44,906 nt of DNA from Actinomycetes bacterium (GCA_030610765.1 JAUWRD010000003.1:1-44906); one strand, 5' to 3'; counted from the first letter of the stretch, positions 10,032-20,538 are shown. Notes: generated from the letters alone by a model not told the origin. Translations and numbers: made by a program.

Positions 10032-11171
10032 TTAAGTTCTTAAAACGACGCTCTCGGCTCTATCTCTTGCCCAGGCGTCAACGACTTCAAAATCCCCTAT
10101 TGAACCGATCGTGATAGGGTCATGCTTTTCCAACACGGTATTAATAATATTGCCAATTTCAGCAAAGCCAATCTTTCCCGACAAGAAAGCGTCTACCGCT
10201 ACTTCATCAGCAGCGTTAAGCACGGTTGGATATGAAAGTCCTTTTTCGGCCGCAGTCAAAGCAAGCGCCAAACAAGGAGAGTCGCTCGTGCGAACGTTAA
10301 AGAAATCAAGCCGCTGAACTTTTGCCAGGTCAAGCCGCTCAAGTGTTGACTGCAGCCTTTTTGGCCACGAAAAACTATACAAAATTGGCAACCTCATATC
10401 GGTTGGCCCTAGGTGCGCCTTTAATGAACCGTCTACAAACTCAACCAGTGAATGAATGATTGATTGCGGATGAACAAGCACCTCTATCTTTTCATACGGA
10501 ATACCAAAGAGATGATGCGCTTCTATTACTTCAAAACCCTTATTCATTAATGTTGCTGAATCAATCGTGACCCTTCTTCCCATGCGCCACCTTGGGTGAT
10601 CAAGGGCCTGCTCCGGGGTGACTTTTTCTGAAGCCTCCTTGGGCTTTCCCCAAAAAGGTCCGCCCGAGGCCGTTAGAATCATTTTAGATATTTCTGAAAT
10701 ATCTTCGCCGACCATGCACTGCCAAAGCGCGTTGTGCTCGGAATCCACCGGGATCAGCCGCATATTTTGCTTTTTCAGTCTTTCGTTTACGAGATCACCA
10801 GCGGCTACCAGAGATTCTTTGTTGGCCAGCGCCAATTGTTTTTTTGCGTTTATTGCGGAAAGGGTTGCGGCTAGCCCGGAGCTTCCAACAATTGCGTTCA
10901 AGATCAGATCAGCCTCAGGGAGAGTGGATATCTCTTCGAGCCCCTCCTTGCCAGCCAGAACTTTTGCCGGACCTGAATAACGGGCCTTTAAATCGCGAGC
11001 CGCTTCTTCGTTCACAAGGCACACGAAGATTGGATTCAACTCCTCGAGTTGCCGCAATAGCGTATCAACATTTTTGTGAGCAGCGAGTCCTATGATCCTA
11101 AAATCATCTGGATGAGAGAGAGTGACGTCAATTGCTTGACGGCCAATCGACCCTGACGAGCCCAATATCAC
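10032..11171 (-). CDS. dxr: 1-deoxy-D-xylulose 5-phosphate reductoisomerase
   Basis: ILGSSGSIGRQAIDV, LANKESLVAAG, PVDSEHNALWQC; true start may lie slightly upstream (KNIVILGSSGSIG). Confidence 0.96.
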   Translation of the reverse strand: MILGSSGSIGRQAIDVTLSHPDDFRIIGLAAHKNVDTLLRQLEELNPIFVCLVNEEAARDLKARYSGPAKVLAGKEGLEEISTLPEADLILNAIVGSSGLAATLSAINAKKQLALANKESLVAAGDLVNERLKKQNMRLIPVDSEHNALWQCMVGEDISEISKMILTASGGPFWGKPKEASEKVTPEQALDHPRWRMGRRVTIDSATLMNKGFEVIEAHHLFGIPYEKIEVLVHPQSIIHSLVEFVDGSLKAHLGPTDMRLPILYSFSWPKRLQSTLERLDLAKVQRLDFFNVRTSDSPCLALALTAAEKGLSYPTVLNAADEVAVDAFLSGKIGFAEIGNIINTVLEKHDPITIGSIGDFEVVDAWARDRAESVVLRT

Positions 11172-11193
11172 GATATTTTTGATCCTATCCCCC

Positions 11194-11982
11194 TCAACCA
11201 GTCATAAGCTTAAGCAACAAGAAACTCGCAACACCACCGAAGAGCAGTGAATCCACTCTATCAAGAAACCCGCCGTGCCCCGGTAGAATTGATCCACTAT
11301 CCTTAACGCCCGCTTGTCGCTTAAGGCTTGACTCAAAAAGATCACCCAAACCTGCGGCTAAAGCAATGCTCAATCCAAAGATAACTCGCTCAATAGTCGT
11401 AAGTCCCGGCATAATGCTCAGCAAGCCAAAAACGGCCGCTGTCACAACTAAGGCACCGATAGCGCCTTCTACGGTCTTATTTGGGCTGAGACGCGGAGCC
11501 AGCTTGTTTCGCCCCAGAAACCTACCTATAAAGAAGGCAGACGTATCAGCTACCCAGACAGCCGCAAACGTATAGAGGACGAAGTCACTACCATCTTTCA
11601 AACTAAAGATCATAGTTAAAACGGTAAATAGACCACCAATATATATAACCCCGACAAAGCTCTTGCGAACACAGTCCCAGTTAATGCGCTTACGGCTTAG
11701 TGTTTCGACACTAAGGGCGAGCGTGAACCACAATAACAGCCAAGCCATGTCCGCGCTCAAGCCACCATAGAGATTGACTAAAGGCAGACCCAGCGCCCCT
11801 ACGATCGTTACAAAAACCGTCGGTCTTCCATCAATCGCTTGTACCATATTAATATATTCCAGAATGCTAATGAAGATAGCGATTTCGATTAATACAAAGA
11901 ACGAGATTCTGCCTGCTAAAATCAGTGCTATCAATATCGGTATACCAACAATAGCTGTTAGTATTCTTTTTCCAAGGTCCAT
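11194..11982 (-). CDS. cdsA: Phosphatidate cytidylyltransferase
   Basis: Multi-TM; C-terminal CDP signature-like DSGSILPGHGGFLDRVDSLLF. Confidence 0.95.
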   Translation of the reverse strand: MDLGKRILTAIVGIPILIALILAGRISFFVLIEIAIFISILEYINMVQAIDGRPTVFVTIVGALGLPLVNLYGGLSADMAWLLLWFTLALSVETLSRKRINWDCVRKSFVGVIYIGGLFTVLTMIFSLKDGSDFVLYTFAAVWVADTSAFFIGRFLGRNKLAPRLSPNKTVEGAIGALVVTAAVFGLLSIMPGLTTIERVIFGLSIALAAGLGDLFESSLKRQAGVKDSGSILPGHGGFLDRVDSLLFGGVASFLLLKLMTG

Positions 11983-11985
11983 CTT

Positions 11986-12762
11986 TTAGATGCCCAGCCC
12001 GCCAAAGCGCCGATTTCTATTTTGATACTCATAGAGTGCTTGAATAAAATCATCTTTTCTAAAATCCGGCCACAATTTGTTTGTTACCCAAAACTCCGAA
12101 TAGGCGCTCTCCCAGATTAAGAAATTACTTAATCTGAGTTCGCCGCTTGTGCGAATAATAAGTTCAGGATCAGGAACTTCTGCGGTTGCTAACTTCATGG
12201 CAAATTGTTCTTGAGTAAAACTCTGAGAATCAACAGCCTTGTCCTTTTGCTCTTCGGCCAACTGACGTGCGGCCCGCAAAATATCTTCGCGACCGCTATA
12301 ATTCAGCGCAATCAAAAGGGTCAGCCCACTATTGTTCCGGGTTTTCTTTAGTGCCCGTTCAAACGTTTCCTTTGTGGCGGCCTCAATGCCTTCAAGATCG
12401 CCAATCGCTCGTATTCGAACATTATTCTCATGTAAGTTATCAAGCTCCGCCTCGACCATTTCCCGAAATAGGCTCATGAGCCCCAGGACTTCAGTCTTTG
12501 GCCGCTGCCAGTTCTCAACTGAAAACGTATATAGGGTGATGAATTTAATACCTAAGTTCGGCGCAATCTCGACCACTTCGCGAATGGCTTGAGCGCCTGC
12601 TCGATGTCCGGCCAAACGTGGAAGTCCGCGTTTCTTTGCCCAGCGCCCGTTTCCATCCATTATGATAGCAACGTGCTGCGGGAGGCGCTCGAGATCAAGT
12701 TTATTCTCAGATTTATCCTGGGGTTTGAACCAGCGTTGAAACATTGAGGAAATAGAGGTCAC
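11986..12762 (-). CDS. uppS: Isoprenyl transferase (UppS family)
   Basis: HVAIIMDGNGRWAKKRGLPRLAGHRAGA; ELRLSNFLIWESAYSEFW. Confidence 0.96.
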   Translation of the reverse strand: MTSISSMFQRWFKPQDKSENKLDLERLPQHVAIIMDGNGRWAKKRGLPRLAGHRAGAQAIREVVEIAPNLGIKFITLYTFSVENWQRPKTEVLGLMSLFREMVEAELDNLHENNVRIRAIGDLEGIEAATKETFERALKKTRNNSGLTLLIALNYSGREDILRAARQLAEEQKDKAVDSQSFTQEQFAMKLATAEVPDPELIIRTSGELRLSNFLIWESAYSEFWVTNKLWPDFRKDDFIQALYEYQNRNRRFGGLGI

Positions 12763-13313
12763 ACCTCCATTATCTCCGCTTCTTTTACCTGCAGTAAGCT
12801 TTCAATATCGTTTGTATGCTTATTTGTGATCTTTTGAGTCTCTTCTAAGGCTGATTGTTGTTCATCTTGGGATATCTCATGGTTCTTTTCTTTAGTTTTT
12901 ATTTTGTCATTGACGTCTCGCCTGACATTTCTAACCGCGACCTTACCTTCTTCGCCAAGCTTTTTAACTATTTTTACCAGCTCAAGCCTTCTCTCCTCTG
13001 TCAAAGGCGGAAAAGGCACCCGGATAATATTGCCATCGTTTGATGGCGATAAGCCGAGGTCCGATTGTTGAATTGCTTTCTCGATAATCGCTAAATTCGA
13101 TTTGTCGTAGGGTTGAATAACAATCATTTGAGGTTCGGGCACATTGATTGTCGCCGCCTGATTAAGCGGTGTTAGTGTGCCATAGTAGTCGAAGCTGATT
13201 CTTTCAAGCAAGCTTGCGGACGCGCGTCCGGTGCGAACAGACGCAAACTCATGCGCAGTCGCTTTAACGGCTTTATCCATTCTCTTGCTGGCGTCATCTA
13301 GTGCTTCTCTCAT
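12759..13313 (-). CDS. frr: Ribosome recycling factor
   Basis: RTGRASASLLERI, LNQAATINVPEPQMIVIQPYD. Confidence 0.97.
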   Translation of the reverse strand: MREALDDASKRMDKAVKATAHEFASVRTGRASASLLERISFDYYGTLTPLNQAATINVPEPQMIVIQPYDKSNLAIIEKAIQQSDLGLSPSNDGNIIRVPFPPLTEERRLELVKIVKKLGEEGKVAVRNVRRDVNDKIKTKEKNHEISQDEQQSALEETQKITNKHTNDIESLLQVKEAEIMEV

Positions 13314-14038
13314 TAACCGCGACTCCTCTCCATAATCGTACCGACTTCCTCTCCTGAAACCACTCTCTTTATGCTTCCCGGCTTATTAATATTGAAGACT
13401 ATTATCGGTATATCATTTTCCATCGCCAATGAGACTGCCGTAGAATCCATCACCCTCAATTCTTGTTTTAACGCATCCATATAATTGACTCTTTTATACA
13501 TCTTCGCGTCCGGGTTTAAGACTGGATCCGAATCGTAGATTCCGTCAACTTTCGTGGCTTTCAATATGGCTTCCGCGTCAATCTCAAGTGCCCGGAGTGT
13601 CGCGGCTGTATCGGTACTAAAGTAGGGATTTCCGGTCCCGCCAGCCAGGATGACAACACGGCCTTTTTCGAGGTGCCGCACGGCGCGGCGCCTAATATAG
13701 GGCTCGGCTACTTCGTGCATACTGATTGCTGATTGAACTCTTGTATTTACTTCTAACTTTTCTAAGGAATCTTGCAGTGCCAAAGAATTCATGATAGTTG
13801 CCAACATACCAATATGGTCGGCTGTCGACCTATCCATACCTAGCGAGCTGGCAGACAACCCTCTGAAGATATTGCCGCCGCCTATCACAACGGCGACTTC
13901 CACACCAGCAGCATTTAAATCTTTTATTTGGTTTGCTATTCCATTCGCGATATCTGGATCGATACTATGACCAGCGCTTCTTGAAAGCGCTTCGCCGCTT
14001 AGTTTTAACAATACCCGCTTATACTTGTATTTCTCCAA
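13313..14038 (-). CDS. pyrH: UMP kinase
   Basis: [39 protein letters not shown]. Confidence 0.97.
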   Translation of the reverse strand: MEKYKYKRVLLKLSGEALSRSAGHSIDPDIANGIANQIKDLNAAGVEVAVVIGGGNIFRGLSASSLGMDRSTADHIGMLATIMNSLALQDSLEKLEVNTRVQSAISMHEVAEPYIRRRAVRHLEKGRVVILAGGTGNPYFSTDTAATLRALEIDAEAILKATKVDGIYDSDPVLNPDAKMYKRVNYMDALKQELRVMDSTAVSLAMENDIPIIVFNINKPGSIKRVVSGEEVGTIMERSRG

Positions 14039-14083
14039 AAATCCCTCAATAGCAGTTTGAAACCTTTTGGCTTAGTATACGGC

Positions 14084-14686
14084 TTAGTCTGACGACTCGC
14101 CAAGTTGAAAGCGAGTAAATCTCCTAATCGCAATGTTTTCTTTAATCTTGCTCCCCAAGGCGGCAAGGCGATCCTGTACAGTTTGATCTGTGTCTTTAAC
14201 AAAATCTTGCTCTAAAAGACAGACCGCTTGAAAAAACTTTTCCAGCCGTCCCTCAACTATTTTGTCAATAATTTTTTCAGGCTTGCCCTCTTTGAGAGAT
14301 TGCGCCCGATAGATATCTTTTTCGCTTTCTATTAAATCCTCGGGTACTTCATCTCTGGACACAAACATGGGGCTTGCCGCTGCGACCTGCATCGCAACAT
14401 CATGAGCAAATGCTTTAAACTCATCATTCCTAGCGACAAAATCAGTTTCGCAATTCACTTCAACAAGCACGGCTATCCTGCCGCCGCCATGTACATAGGC
14501 TTCGACCAACCCTTGGTTTGCTGTCCGACCCGCTCGCTCGGCGAGATCAGCTAAACCCTTCTTCCTGAGAAGCTCGACCGCTTTTTTTAGATCACTTTTT
14601 GCTTCTTCAAGCGCTCGCTTACAATCCATCATGCCGCTGCCGGTCTTTTCCCGCAACTCTTTAACTAGCGCAGGCGATATCGCCAT
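14084..14686 (-). CDS. tsf: Elongation factor Ts
   Basis: VKELREKTGSGMMDCKRALEEA, VEVNCETDFVARN. Confidence 0.97.
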   Translation of the reverse strand: MAISPALVKELREKTGSGMMDCKRALEEAKSDLKKAVELLRKKGLADLAERAGRTANQGLVEAYVHGGGRIAVLVEVNCETDFVARNDEFKAFAHDVAMQVAAASPMFVSRDEVPEDLIESEKDIYRAQSLKEGKPEKIIDKIVEGRLEKFFQAVCLLEQDFVKDTDQTVQDRLAALGSKIKENIAIRRFTRFQLGESSD

Positions 14687-14742
14687 TTCAAGACCTCCTA
14701 ATAGAACAACTAAAATTATCTAACTTAAATTAACGCCTTACT

Positions 14743-15468
14743 TTATGCTTGAGCCTTCTCTGCCTCTGCTTCTTTGGCTTTCTCACGACTTTCCAATCCG
14801 GCCAAAGCCCCGTCCGCTATCACCTTGGTGATCAGCTTTATAGCCCGAATCGCATCGTCGTTGCCTGGGATCACATAATCTACCTCGTCTGGATCACAAT
14901 TTGTATCGACAATTGCGATGATCGGAATTTCAAGACGCATTGCCTCAGCAATCGCTATTCTTTCCTTCCGTGGATCAACAATAAAAACCGCGCTCGGCAG
15001 ACCCCTAAGCTCTTTTACACCGCCAAAATTGCGGCGCAGCTTTTCGCGTTCTGCCATAATTTTTAAAATTTCTTTCTTGTTTAGATGCTCTAGCTTATTA
15101 TCTTCTTCTATATCATCTAGTTCCCGAAGCCTCTTGATTCTCTTCTCAATTGTTGAAAAGTTTGTTAAAGTTCCCCCCAGCCAGCGATGACTCACGTACG
15201 GCATCTGTGCTCTGGTCGCTTCCTCAACTACGCTCTCCTGGGCTTGTTTCTTTGTTCCCACAAAAATAATTGTGCCACCTTTTGCCACGGTGTCCCTGAC
15301 AAATTCATAAGCGTCTTCAATCAACCCGAGGGTCTGCTGAAGATCAAGAATGTAAATGCCATTCCTTTCGGTGAAGATATATGGCTTCATCTTTGGATTC
15401 CAACGTCTCGTTTGATGACCAAAATGAACTCCGGCCTCAAGCAGACTTTTCATTGAAACTATTGCCAT
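14743..15468 (-). CDS. rpsB: 30S ribosomal protein S2
   Basis: [35 protein letters not shown]... Confidence 0.98.
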   Translation of the reverse strand: MAIVSMKSLLEAGVHFGHQTRRWNPKMKPYIFTERNGIYILDLQQTLGLIEDAYEFVRDTVAKGGTIIFVGTKKQAQESVVEEATRAQMPYVSHRWLGGTLTNFSTIEKRIKRLRELDDIEEDNKLEHLNKKEILKIMAEREKLRRNFGGVKELRGLPSAVFIVDPRKERIAIAEAMRLEIPIIAIVDTNCDPDEVDYVIPGNDDAIRAIKLITKVIADGALAGLESREKAKEAEAEKAQA

Positions 15469-15480
15469 TTCTTCCTCCTT

Positions 15481-15510
15481 TCATACATGATGGTTTTTTC
15501 CTCCGCTCAT
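15481..15510 (-). CDS. Putative 9-codon leader ORF (MSGGKNHHV) upstream of rpsB
   Basis: Minus strand AAGGTGGGGAAGAA-ATG AGC GGA GGA AAA AAC CAT CAT GTA TGA; own purine-rich SD-like sequence; ends 12 nt before the rpsB ATG. Confidence 0.3.
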   Translation of the reverse strand: MSGGKNHHV

Positions 15511-15560
15511 TTCTTCCCCACCTTTAACCAAAAGGCACCACAAAGGCCGGTCCATGAGCG
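15504..15560 (-). promoter_or_regulatory. Structured rpsB leader (candidate cis-regulatory RNA)
   Basis: Closing helix CGCTCAT(15560-15554)/ATGAGCG(15510-15504); inside it two CCTTT strands can pair with one AAAGG strand. Confidence 0.5.
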
Positions 15561-15577
15561 TGTGTATTCGACGAGGT

Positions 15578-15607
15578 ATTGTATCATAGAGTTTTTTACT
15601 GAAGCAA
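15578..15607 (-). promoter_or_regulatory. Candidate promoter of rpsB-tsf operon
   Basis: TTGCTT-N18-TACAAT with extended -10 TGaTACAAT. Confidence 0.65.
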
Positions 15608-15623
15608 ACGCTGAATGGCAGAT

Positions 15624-16418
15624 TTATTGAGAATCAATAAAAGTTTTTGCTTGTCTTAGCTTCGCCTTTAGCCTGATTACGGCTTTTGTATGCATTTGAG
15701 ATACACGTGACTCAGTGACCCCTAGAACCTCTCCGATCTCTCTGAGCGTGAGATTCTCATAATAATATAGCGCCACTACCATCTTTTCGCGCTCCGGTAA
15801 TCTTTCTATTGCCTCAGCCAGAATTTCTTTAGTTTCAGCAAGCTCAAAGAGCTTCGAAGGGTTGTTGCTATTATTATCTTTAACCGTATCAATAATGCTG
15901 ACTTTCTCATCTTTATCCGTTCCAACCGCCCATGCCTCATCTAAGGCAATAACAGAGGTATAGCTAAGCTGAGATATCAGGTCATGCAGGTCTTTTATTG
16001 TTATATTAAGGGTTTCGGCGACTTCTTCATCCGTCGGTACACGCTTAAATTTATTCTCAAGTTCGATATAGGCTCTTTCCAACTCTTTAGAGCGGCTTCT
16101 CACAGAACGCGGCACCCAATCAAGTGACCTTAGCTCGTCAATTATTGAACCCCGTATCCTCGACATGGCATAGGTTTCAAACTTGATTTCTCTGTGAATA
16201 TCAAATTTTTCTATCGCGTCTATCAGGCCAAAAATCCCATAACTAACTAAGTCCGCGGAATCAACATTTTGAGGAAGGTTTGCCGACACTCTTCCGGCAA
16301 CATATTTAACTAGTGGACTATAGTGCAGAATCAGCTTATCTCGAGCATCAGCGCTCTGATCGTTCTTGAATTCAAGCCACACAGGCATGATTTCAACTTG
16401 TTTTAGATCTTTCACCAA
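15624..16418 (-). CDS. whiG: RNA polymerase sigma factor of FliA/WhiG (sigma-28) family
   Basis: LILHYSPLVKYVAGRVSANLPQNVDSADLVSYGIFGLIDAIEKFD..., YYENLTLREIGEVLGVTESRVSQMHTKA. Location between xerC and rpsB matches whiG. Start TTG/GTG or ATG at 16388 uncertain. Confidence 0.88.
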   Translation of the reverse strand: MVKDLKQVEIMPVWLEFKNDQSADARDKLILHYSPLVKYVAGRVSANLPQNVDSADLVSYGIFGLIDAIEKFDIHREIKFETYAMSRIRGSIIDELRSLDWVPRSVRSRSKELERAYIELENKFKRVPTDEEVAETLNITIKDLHDLISQLSYTSVIALDEAWAVGTDKDEKVSIIDTVKDNNSNNPSKLFELAETKEILAEAIERLPEREKMVVALYYYENLTLREIGEVLGVTESRVSQMHTKAVIRLKAKLRQAKTFIDSQ

Positions 16419-16500
16419 CTGGCTCCGAATGTTAAGCGCCTTAAAATGCCGCCAAATGGCTCACAGCAAAGAAAAAACATCACTATGCTTGCCCCTAAAC

Positions 16501-17415
16501 TCATGCTCTCGGGTGTGCCTGTTTATAAATCCGCCGGAGCTTATTCTTTCCTAAATGAGTATATATCTGGGTCGACGATAAATCAACGTGACCAAGTAGT
16601 TCCTGTACTGCCCTTAAACCTGCGCCTCGCTCGAGGAGATGCGTGGCAAACGTATGTCTCAAAGTGTGCGGTGTAACCCCTTTGACCTTGGCATACTTAC
16701 CAGTATATGCCTTTACGAGACGCCTAACAGACCCGGTACTCAGCCGCCCGCCGCTCCTGTTTAAGAAAACGGCAGGGGTCTTGCTTTCGGCTTTCTTGCT
16801 CAGCTGTACTCTGCCATTGCTTATATACGTATTTACTCTTGAAATCGCCTGATCGTTAAGGGGAATTATCCTCTCCTTGGACCCCTTGCCGAGGACTTTT
16901 ATCTCATTTTCATGCCAATTTAGATCGTCTAGATCAAGACCAACTAGCTCCTGCACCCTGATTCCGGCGCCATAGAGGACCTCTAAAATAGCTCGATCTC
17001 TTTCTCCTTTTGTTTCTCCTGTATCCGGCAAGCGCAAAAATTCGTCCATTTCGAGCGTCCCGATAATTTTCGGGAGTGGCCTTTCGTTTTTGACAGATGA
17101 GATCAAGGTCGCTGGATTTGAATCAATAACCCCAAGATGTTTATGGAGATACTTGAAGAAGCTCCGAAGAGCAGCCATTTTTCGCGCTAAAGTTGTCTTG
17201 CTTAATGAAAAATTATATAGAAACGCCAGGTATCTGCGGATGACCTTATGATCAATGTCAATAAAATCCAACTCAAGTTTATCAATATACTCAATGAAAC
17301 TTGTAATGTCGGTTCGGTAGGCACGCAATGTGTTTACGGATAGATTTCTTTCCGCCTTCAAATACAAAAGAAACGACTCTTTTGCTTGACTCCCGCTTCT
17401 TAAGCCAGCGTCCAT
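16501..17415 (-). CDS. xerC: Tyrosine recombinase XerC/XerD family
   Basis: Catalytic R (GAGIRVQELVGL), HTLRHTFATHLL, LLGHVDLSSTQIYTHL. Confidence 0.93.
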   Translation of the reverse strand: MDAGLRSGSQAKESFLLYLKAERNLSVNTLRAYRTDITSFIEYIDKLELDFIDIDHKVIRRYLAFLYNFSLSKTTLARKMAALRSFFKYLHKHLGVIDSNPATLISSVKNERPLPKIIGTLEMDEFLRLPDTGETKGERDRAILEVLYGAGIRVQELVGLDLDDLNWHENEIKVLGKGSKERIIPLNDQAISRVNTYISNGRVQLSKKAESKTPAVFLNRSGGRLSTGSVRRLVKAYTGKYAKVKGVTPHTLRHTFATHLLERGAGLRAVQELLGHVDLSSTQIYTHLGKNKLRRIYKQAHPRA

Positions 17416-17485
17416 CTAAACCCTCACTTGTAGTTTTATAAAGATTAGCTGAACAGTGCTTACTTATGCAATAGCTTGAAAGCAA

Positions 17486-18547
17486 TTACCTGACCCTCAA
17501 ATACCAACCGCCGACTTGCTTCTTTATCAAACCTTGCGCCTGAAGCATTGAAAGGTCGGTTAAGACCTTTTGATCTGATCTTCCGTCGTTCCTAATTATC
17601 GTGTCCACATGGGTTTTATAGTAATCCACAAAGGCCAACACCTTGGTCTCGCCTTCGGAAAGCACTTCCTGGGCCTCTTTCTTTTCTGCCTTTTCGTAAC
17701 CAAGCAATTCCAAAACGTCATCGGCCGATTCAATAACGCCGGCCCCGTCTTTAAGCAAGCCGTGGCATCCCGCGCTAACAGCGCTTTTAATGCTTCCCGG
17801 CACGACCAGAATATCTTTTCCTTGCTCAAGCGCGAAATCAGCTGTTATTAACGCGCCACTTCGTTTCGATGCTTCGATAATTAAAACAACTTTTGCTAGT
17901 CCGGCTATTATTCGGTTCCTACCCGGAAAATTCATAGCTCGAGGAGGCGTGCCGGGTGGATATTCTGAAACAATTGCGCCTGATTTCTCTATTTCTTTAG
18001 CGAGATGGCGATTTTCAGGGGGGTAGATATTGTCTATTCCGGCCCCAAATACCGCAACGGTTCTCCCTCTTTCAAGCGCGCCCCTATGAGCGGCGCTATC
18101 GATACCCCGAGCCATTCCGCTTACGATCGTTATTCCAGCCTCTGCAAGTGAGCTCGCTATCTCTCTCGCGATCGTACGACCGTATTCCGTCGATTTTCGT
18201 GAACCGACCATTGCCACGACGTCATGGCTCTCATTTAGATCGCCCTTAAAAAACAAAACCGCTGGTTTGTCGTACAGATTTCTTAAACTTTCCGGGTATG
18301 ATTTATCAGCTCGAGTAACAAAATTGATACGCAATCGATTGATCTTTTCGGCTTCCGCTTCAAGGTCAATTGAAGATAATTGCTTCATAGTGGCACTTGC
18401 GACTTCTTTGTTAACACCTAAAAGACGCATCGTCGTCTTCACAGACCCTTTGTAAGCTTCCTCAATTTCATCATCTTGAAGATGTCGAAAATATCGCCAC
18501 AGATGTTGATTTAAGCTAACACCAAGCCAAGCTAGTCGCTTATCCAT
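17486..18547 (-). CDS. dprA: DNA-processing protein DprA
   Basis: VGSRKSTEYGRTIAREIASSLAEAGITIVSGMARGIDSAAHRGAL; GRNRIIAGL. Confidence 0.96.
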   Translation of the reverse strand: MDKRLAWLGVSLNQHLWRYFRHLQDDEIEEAYKGSVKTTMRLLGVNKEVASATMKQLSSIDLEAEAEKINRLRINFVTRADKSYPESLRNLYDKPAVLFFKGDLNESHDVVAMVGSRKSTEYGRTIAREIASSLAEAGITIVSGMARGIDSAAHRGALERGRTVAVFGAGIDNIYPPENRHLAKEIEKSGAIVSEYPPGTPPRAMNFPGRNRIIAGLAKVVLIIEASKRSGALITADFALEQGKDILVVPGSIKSAVSAGCHGLLKDGAGVIESADDVLELLGYEKAEKKEAQEVLSEGETKVLAFVDYYKTHVDTIIRNDGRSDQKVLTDLSMLQAQGLIKKQVGGWYLRVR

Positions 18548-18568
18548 TATCCTTACCTTCTAGGAGTC

Positions 18569-20092
18569 CTATAATATCTCTCCGCCAGCAGACCGGTATT
18601 GTATGGCTTCGGCCAGATCCTCTAGTTCAATTTTTTCATTACCTGATAAATCAGCGATCGTTCTAGACGTTTTTAGCAGACGATCATACCCTCTTGCTGT
18701 CGGAAGCAACTTATCAAGAGCACGATCAAGCCAGGTTTTTGATTCGTTTGAAATCTGACAAAAGGTTCGCACTTGGGACGCGGACATTTGGCTATTTAGC
18801 ACATTATCGCCAGAAAATCTCTGCCGTTGGATTTCTCGCGCACGATCTACGCGCCCTCGTATGTCTTCTGATTTTTCTCCAGGCTTGCATTGCATCAAGT
18901 CGGATTTTGTCAGTCGCGCAACCTCGACTTGCATGTCTATTCTATCCAGCAATGGTCCGGAGACCCGATTGCGGTATCTTTGTATTTTGCCGAGCGAGCA
19001 AGTACACTCTTTTTTCGCGTCACCAAGATATCCGCAAGGACAAGGATTCATCGCGCAAACTAGCATAAAGCTAGCCGGGTATGTAAGATTACCGCTGGCT
19101 CTGGCAATTGTGATCTCTTTTGCCTCAATGGGTTGCCTTAGCGTTTGCAATATGCTCGGTCCAAACTGCGGCAGCTCATCGAGGAATAGCACCCCGTGAT
19201 GACTCAAGGTTATCTCGCCCGGCCGCAGCTTTTGCCCGCCGCCAACCAAGCCCGTAAATGAAATTGTGTGGTGAGGTGAGCGAAATGGTCGTTTCCAGAT
19301 CAGACCACGCTTCTCCCTGTCGTTACCGTAGATACTGTAGATCTTTGTGACATCAATCGCTTCTTCGGGTGATAGCGCCGGCAGTATCGTTGGCAAGCCG
19401 GACGCCAACATAGTTTTTCCTGAACCCGGCGGACCTACCATTAGCATGTTGTGGCCACCAGCCGCCGCGATCTCTATGGCGCGACGTGCTTGAAATTGAC
19501 CCTTAATATCGGAATAGTCATTTTCGTTAACCCGTTGGACGACGCTTACTTCATCTTTTTGTTGAAACTCAATACGTTTCTCACCTGATAAAAACTGAGC
19601 CGCTTCGCTAAGATTTTTTACAGGAACGACATTGAGATTATCAATGATCGCGGCCTCACGGGCATTTTCAGGTGACGCTATAAGCCCTTTTATTCCGCGC
19701 TCGGCGGCGCCAATAGCAATGGACAGAGCCCCCTTAATCGGTTTAACGTCCCCCGTAAGAGACAGCTCGCCCACCAGCCAATATTGATCAAGGCCGGAAT
19801 CCAGCTTAAGTTGACCGGCCGAAACCAGAAGCCCGATGGCGATTGGTAGGTCAAAAGAGGGGCCTTCCTTGCGCATATCTGCCGGCGCCAGATTGACGGT
19901 CACCCTGTTGGCCTTGAATTCAAACTCGCTATTTTTTATTGCGGCCCTGACTCGCTCGCGCGACTCTTGAACAGCGGCATCGGGCAAACCGACAATTGTA
20001 AAACCCGGTAGGCCTTTCGATATATCGACCTCAATCTCGACTTGATAAGCTTCTAATCCGACGATAGCCGCGCTCTTAACTACACAAAGCAT
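18569..20092 (-). CDS. YifB/ComM family Mg chelatase-like AAA+ ATPase
   Basis: 507 aa; VGPPGSGKTMLASGLPTILP, FLDELPQFGPSILQTLRQPIE, NPCPCGYLGD. Confidence 0.96.
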   Translation of the reverse strand: MLCVVKSAAIVGLEAYQVEIEVDISKGLPGFTIVGLPDAAVQESRERVRAAIKNSEFEFKANRVTVNLAPADMRKEGPSFDLPIAIGLLVSAGQLKLDSGLDQYWLVGELSLTGDVKPIKGALSIAIGAAERGIKGLIASPENAREAAIIDNLNVVPVKNLSEAAQFLSGEKRIEFQQKDEVSVVQRVNENDYSDIKGQFQARRAIEIAAAGGHNMLMVGPPGSGKTMLASGLPTILPALSPEEAIDVTKIYSIYGNDREKRGLIWKRPFRSPHHTISFTGLVGGGQKLRPGEITLSHHGVLFLDELPQFGPSILQTLRQPIEAKEITIARASGNLTYPASFMLVCAMNPCPCGYLGDAKKECTCSLGKIQRYRNRVSGPLLDRIDMQVEVARLTKSDLMQCKPGEKSEDIRGRVDRAREIQRQRFSGDNVLNSQMSASQVRTFCQISNESKTWLDRALDKLLPTARGYDRLLKTSRTIADLSGNEKIELEDLAEAIQYRSAGGEIL

Positions 20093-20181
20093 GTCTGCCT
20101 CTTAGACTAAAGGGTTGCTGGCAAAAACCAGATGAAAAATACTAGGATAGCGTACTATGATGGTAGGATTTTTGCAATATC

Positions 20182-20538
20182 TTAGAAAGCGTTTTCTATG
20201 TGCTCCAGTTGAGCGACTCCGTCATCTTTGAAGATCGTTATCACATCAAAACGGAGTGAACACTCTGTCTTAGTTAGACTTTGGCAATATAATTCTCCGA
20301 GCTTTCGTAGCCTCGTCTGTTTCTTTGGCGTTATCGCCTCAAGCGGATGGCCGAAGGAATCGTTTGATCTGGTTTTTACTTCGCACACAACGATCGTATC
20401 AGCGTCTTTTGCGATTAAATCTATTTCTCCCAGGTGACAACGCCAGTTTTTCTCAATAATCCGATAACCTTGCTTCCCTAAGTATTTGGCCGCCAACTCT
20501 TCGCCTTCCGCTCCAATTTTCTGGCGCCACTTGCTCAA
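20182..20538 (-). CDS. YraN family (UPF0102) endonuclease-like protein
   Basis: [50 protein letters not shown]. Confidence 0.94.
   Translation of the reverse strand: MSKWRQKIGAEGEELAAKYLGKQGYRIIEKNWRCHLGEIDLIAKDADTIVVCEVKTRSNDSFGHPLEAITPKKQTRLRKLGELYCQSLTKTECSLRFDVITIFKDDGVAQLEHIENAF

Noticed and set aside
15623-15641. TTTATTGATTCTCAATAAA palindrome at the end of the sigma factor gene
   Set aside because: All A/T-dominated stem overlapping the stop codon with no U-tract; too weak to call a terminator.
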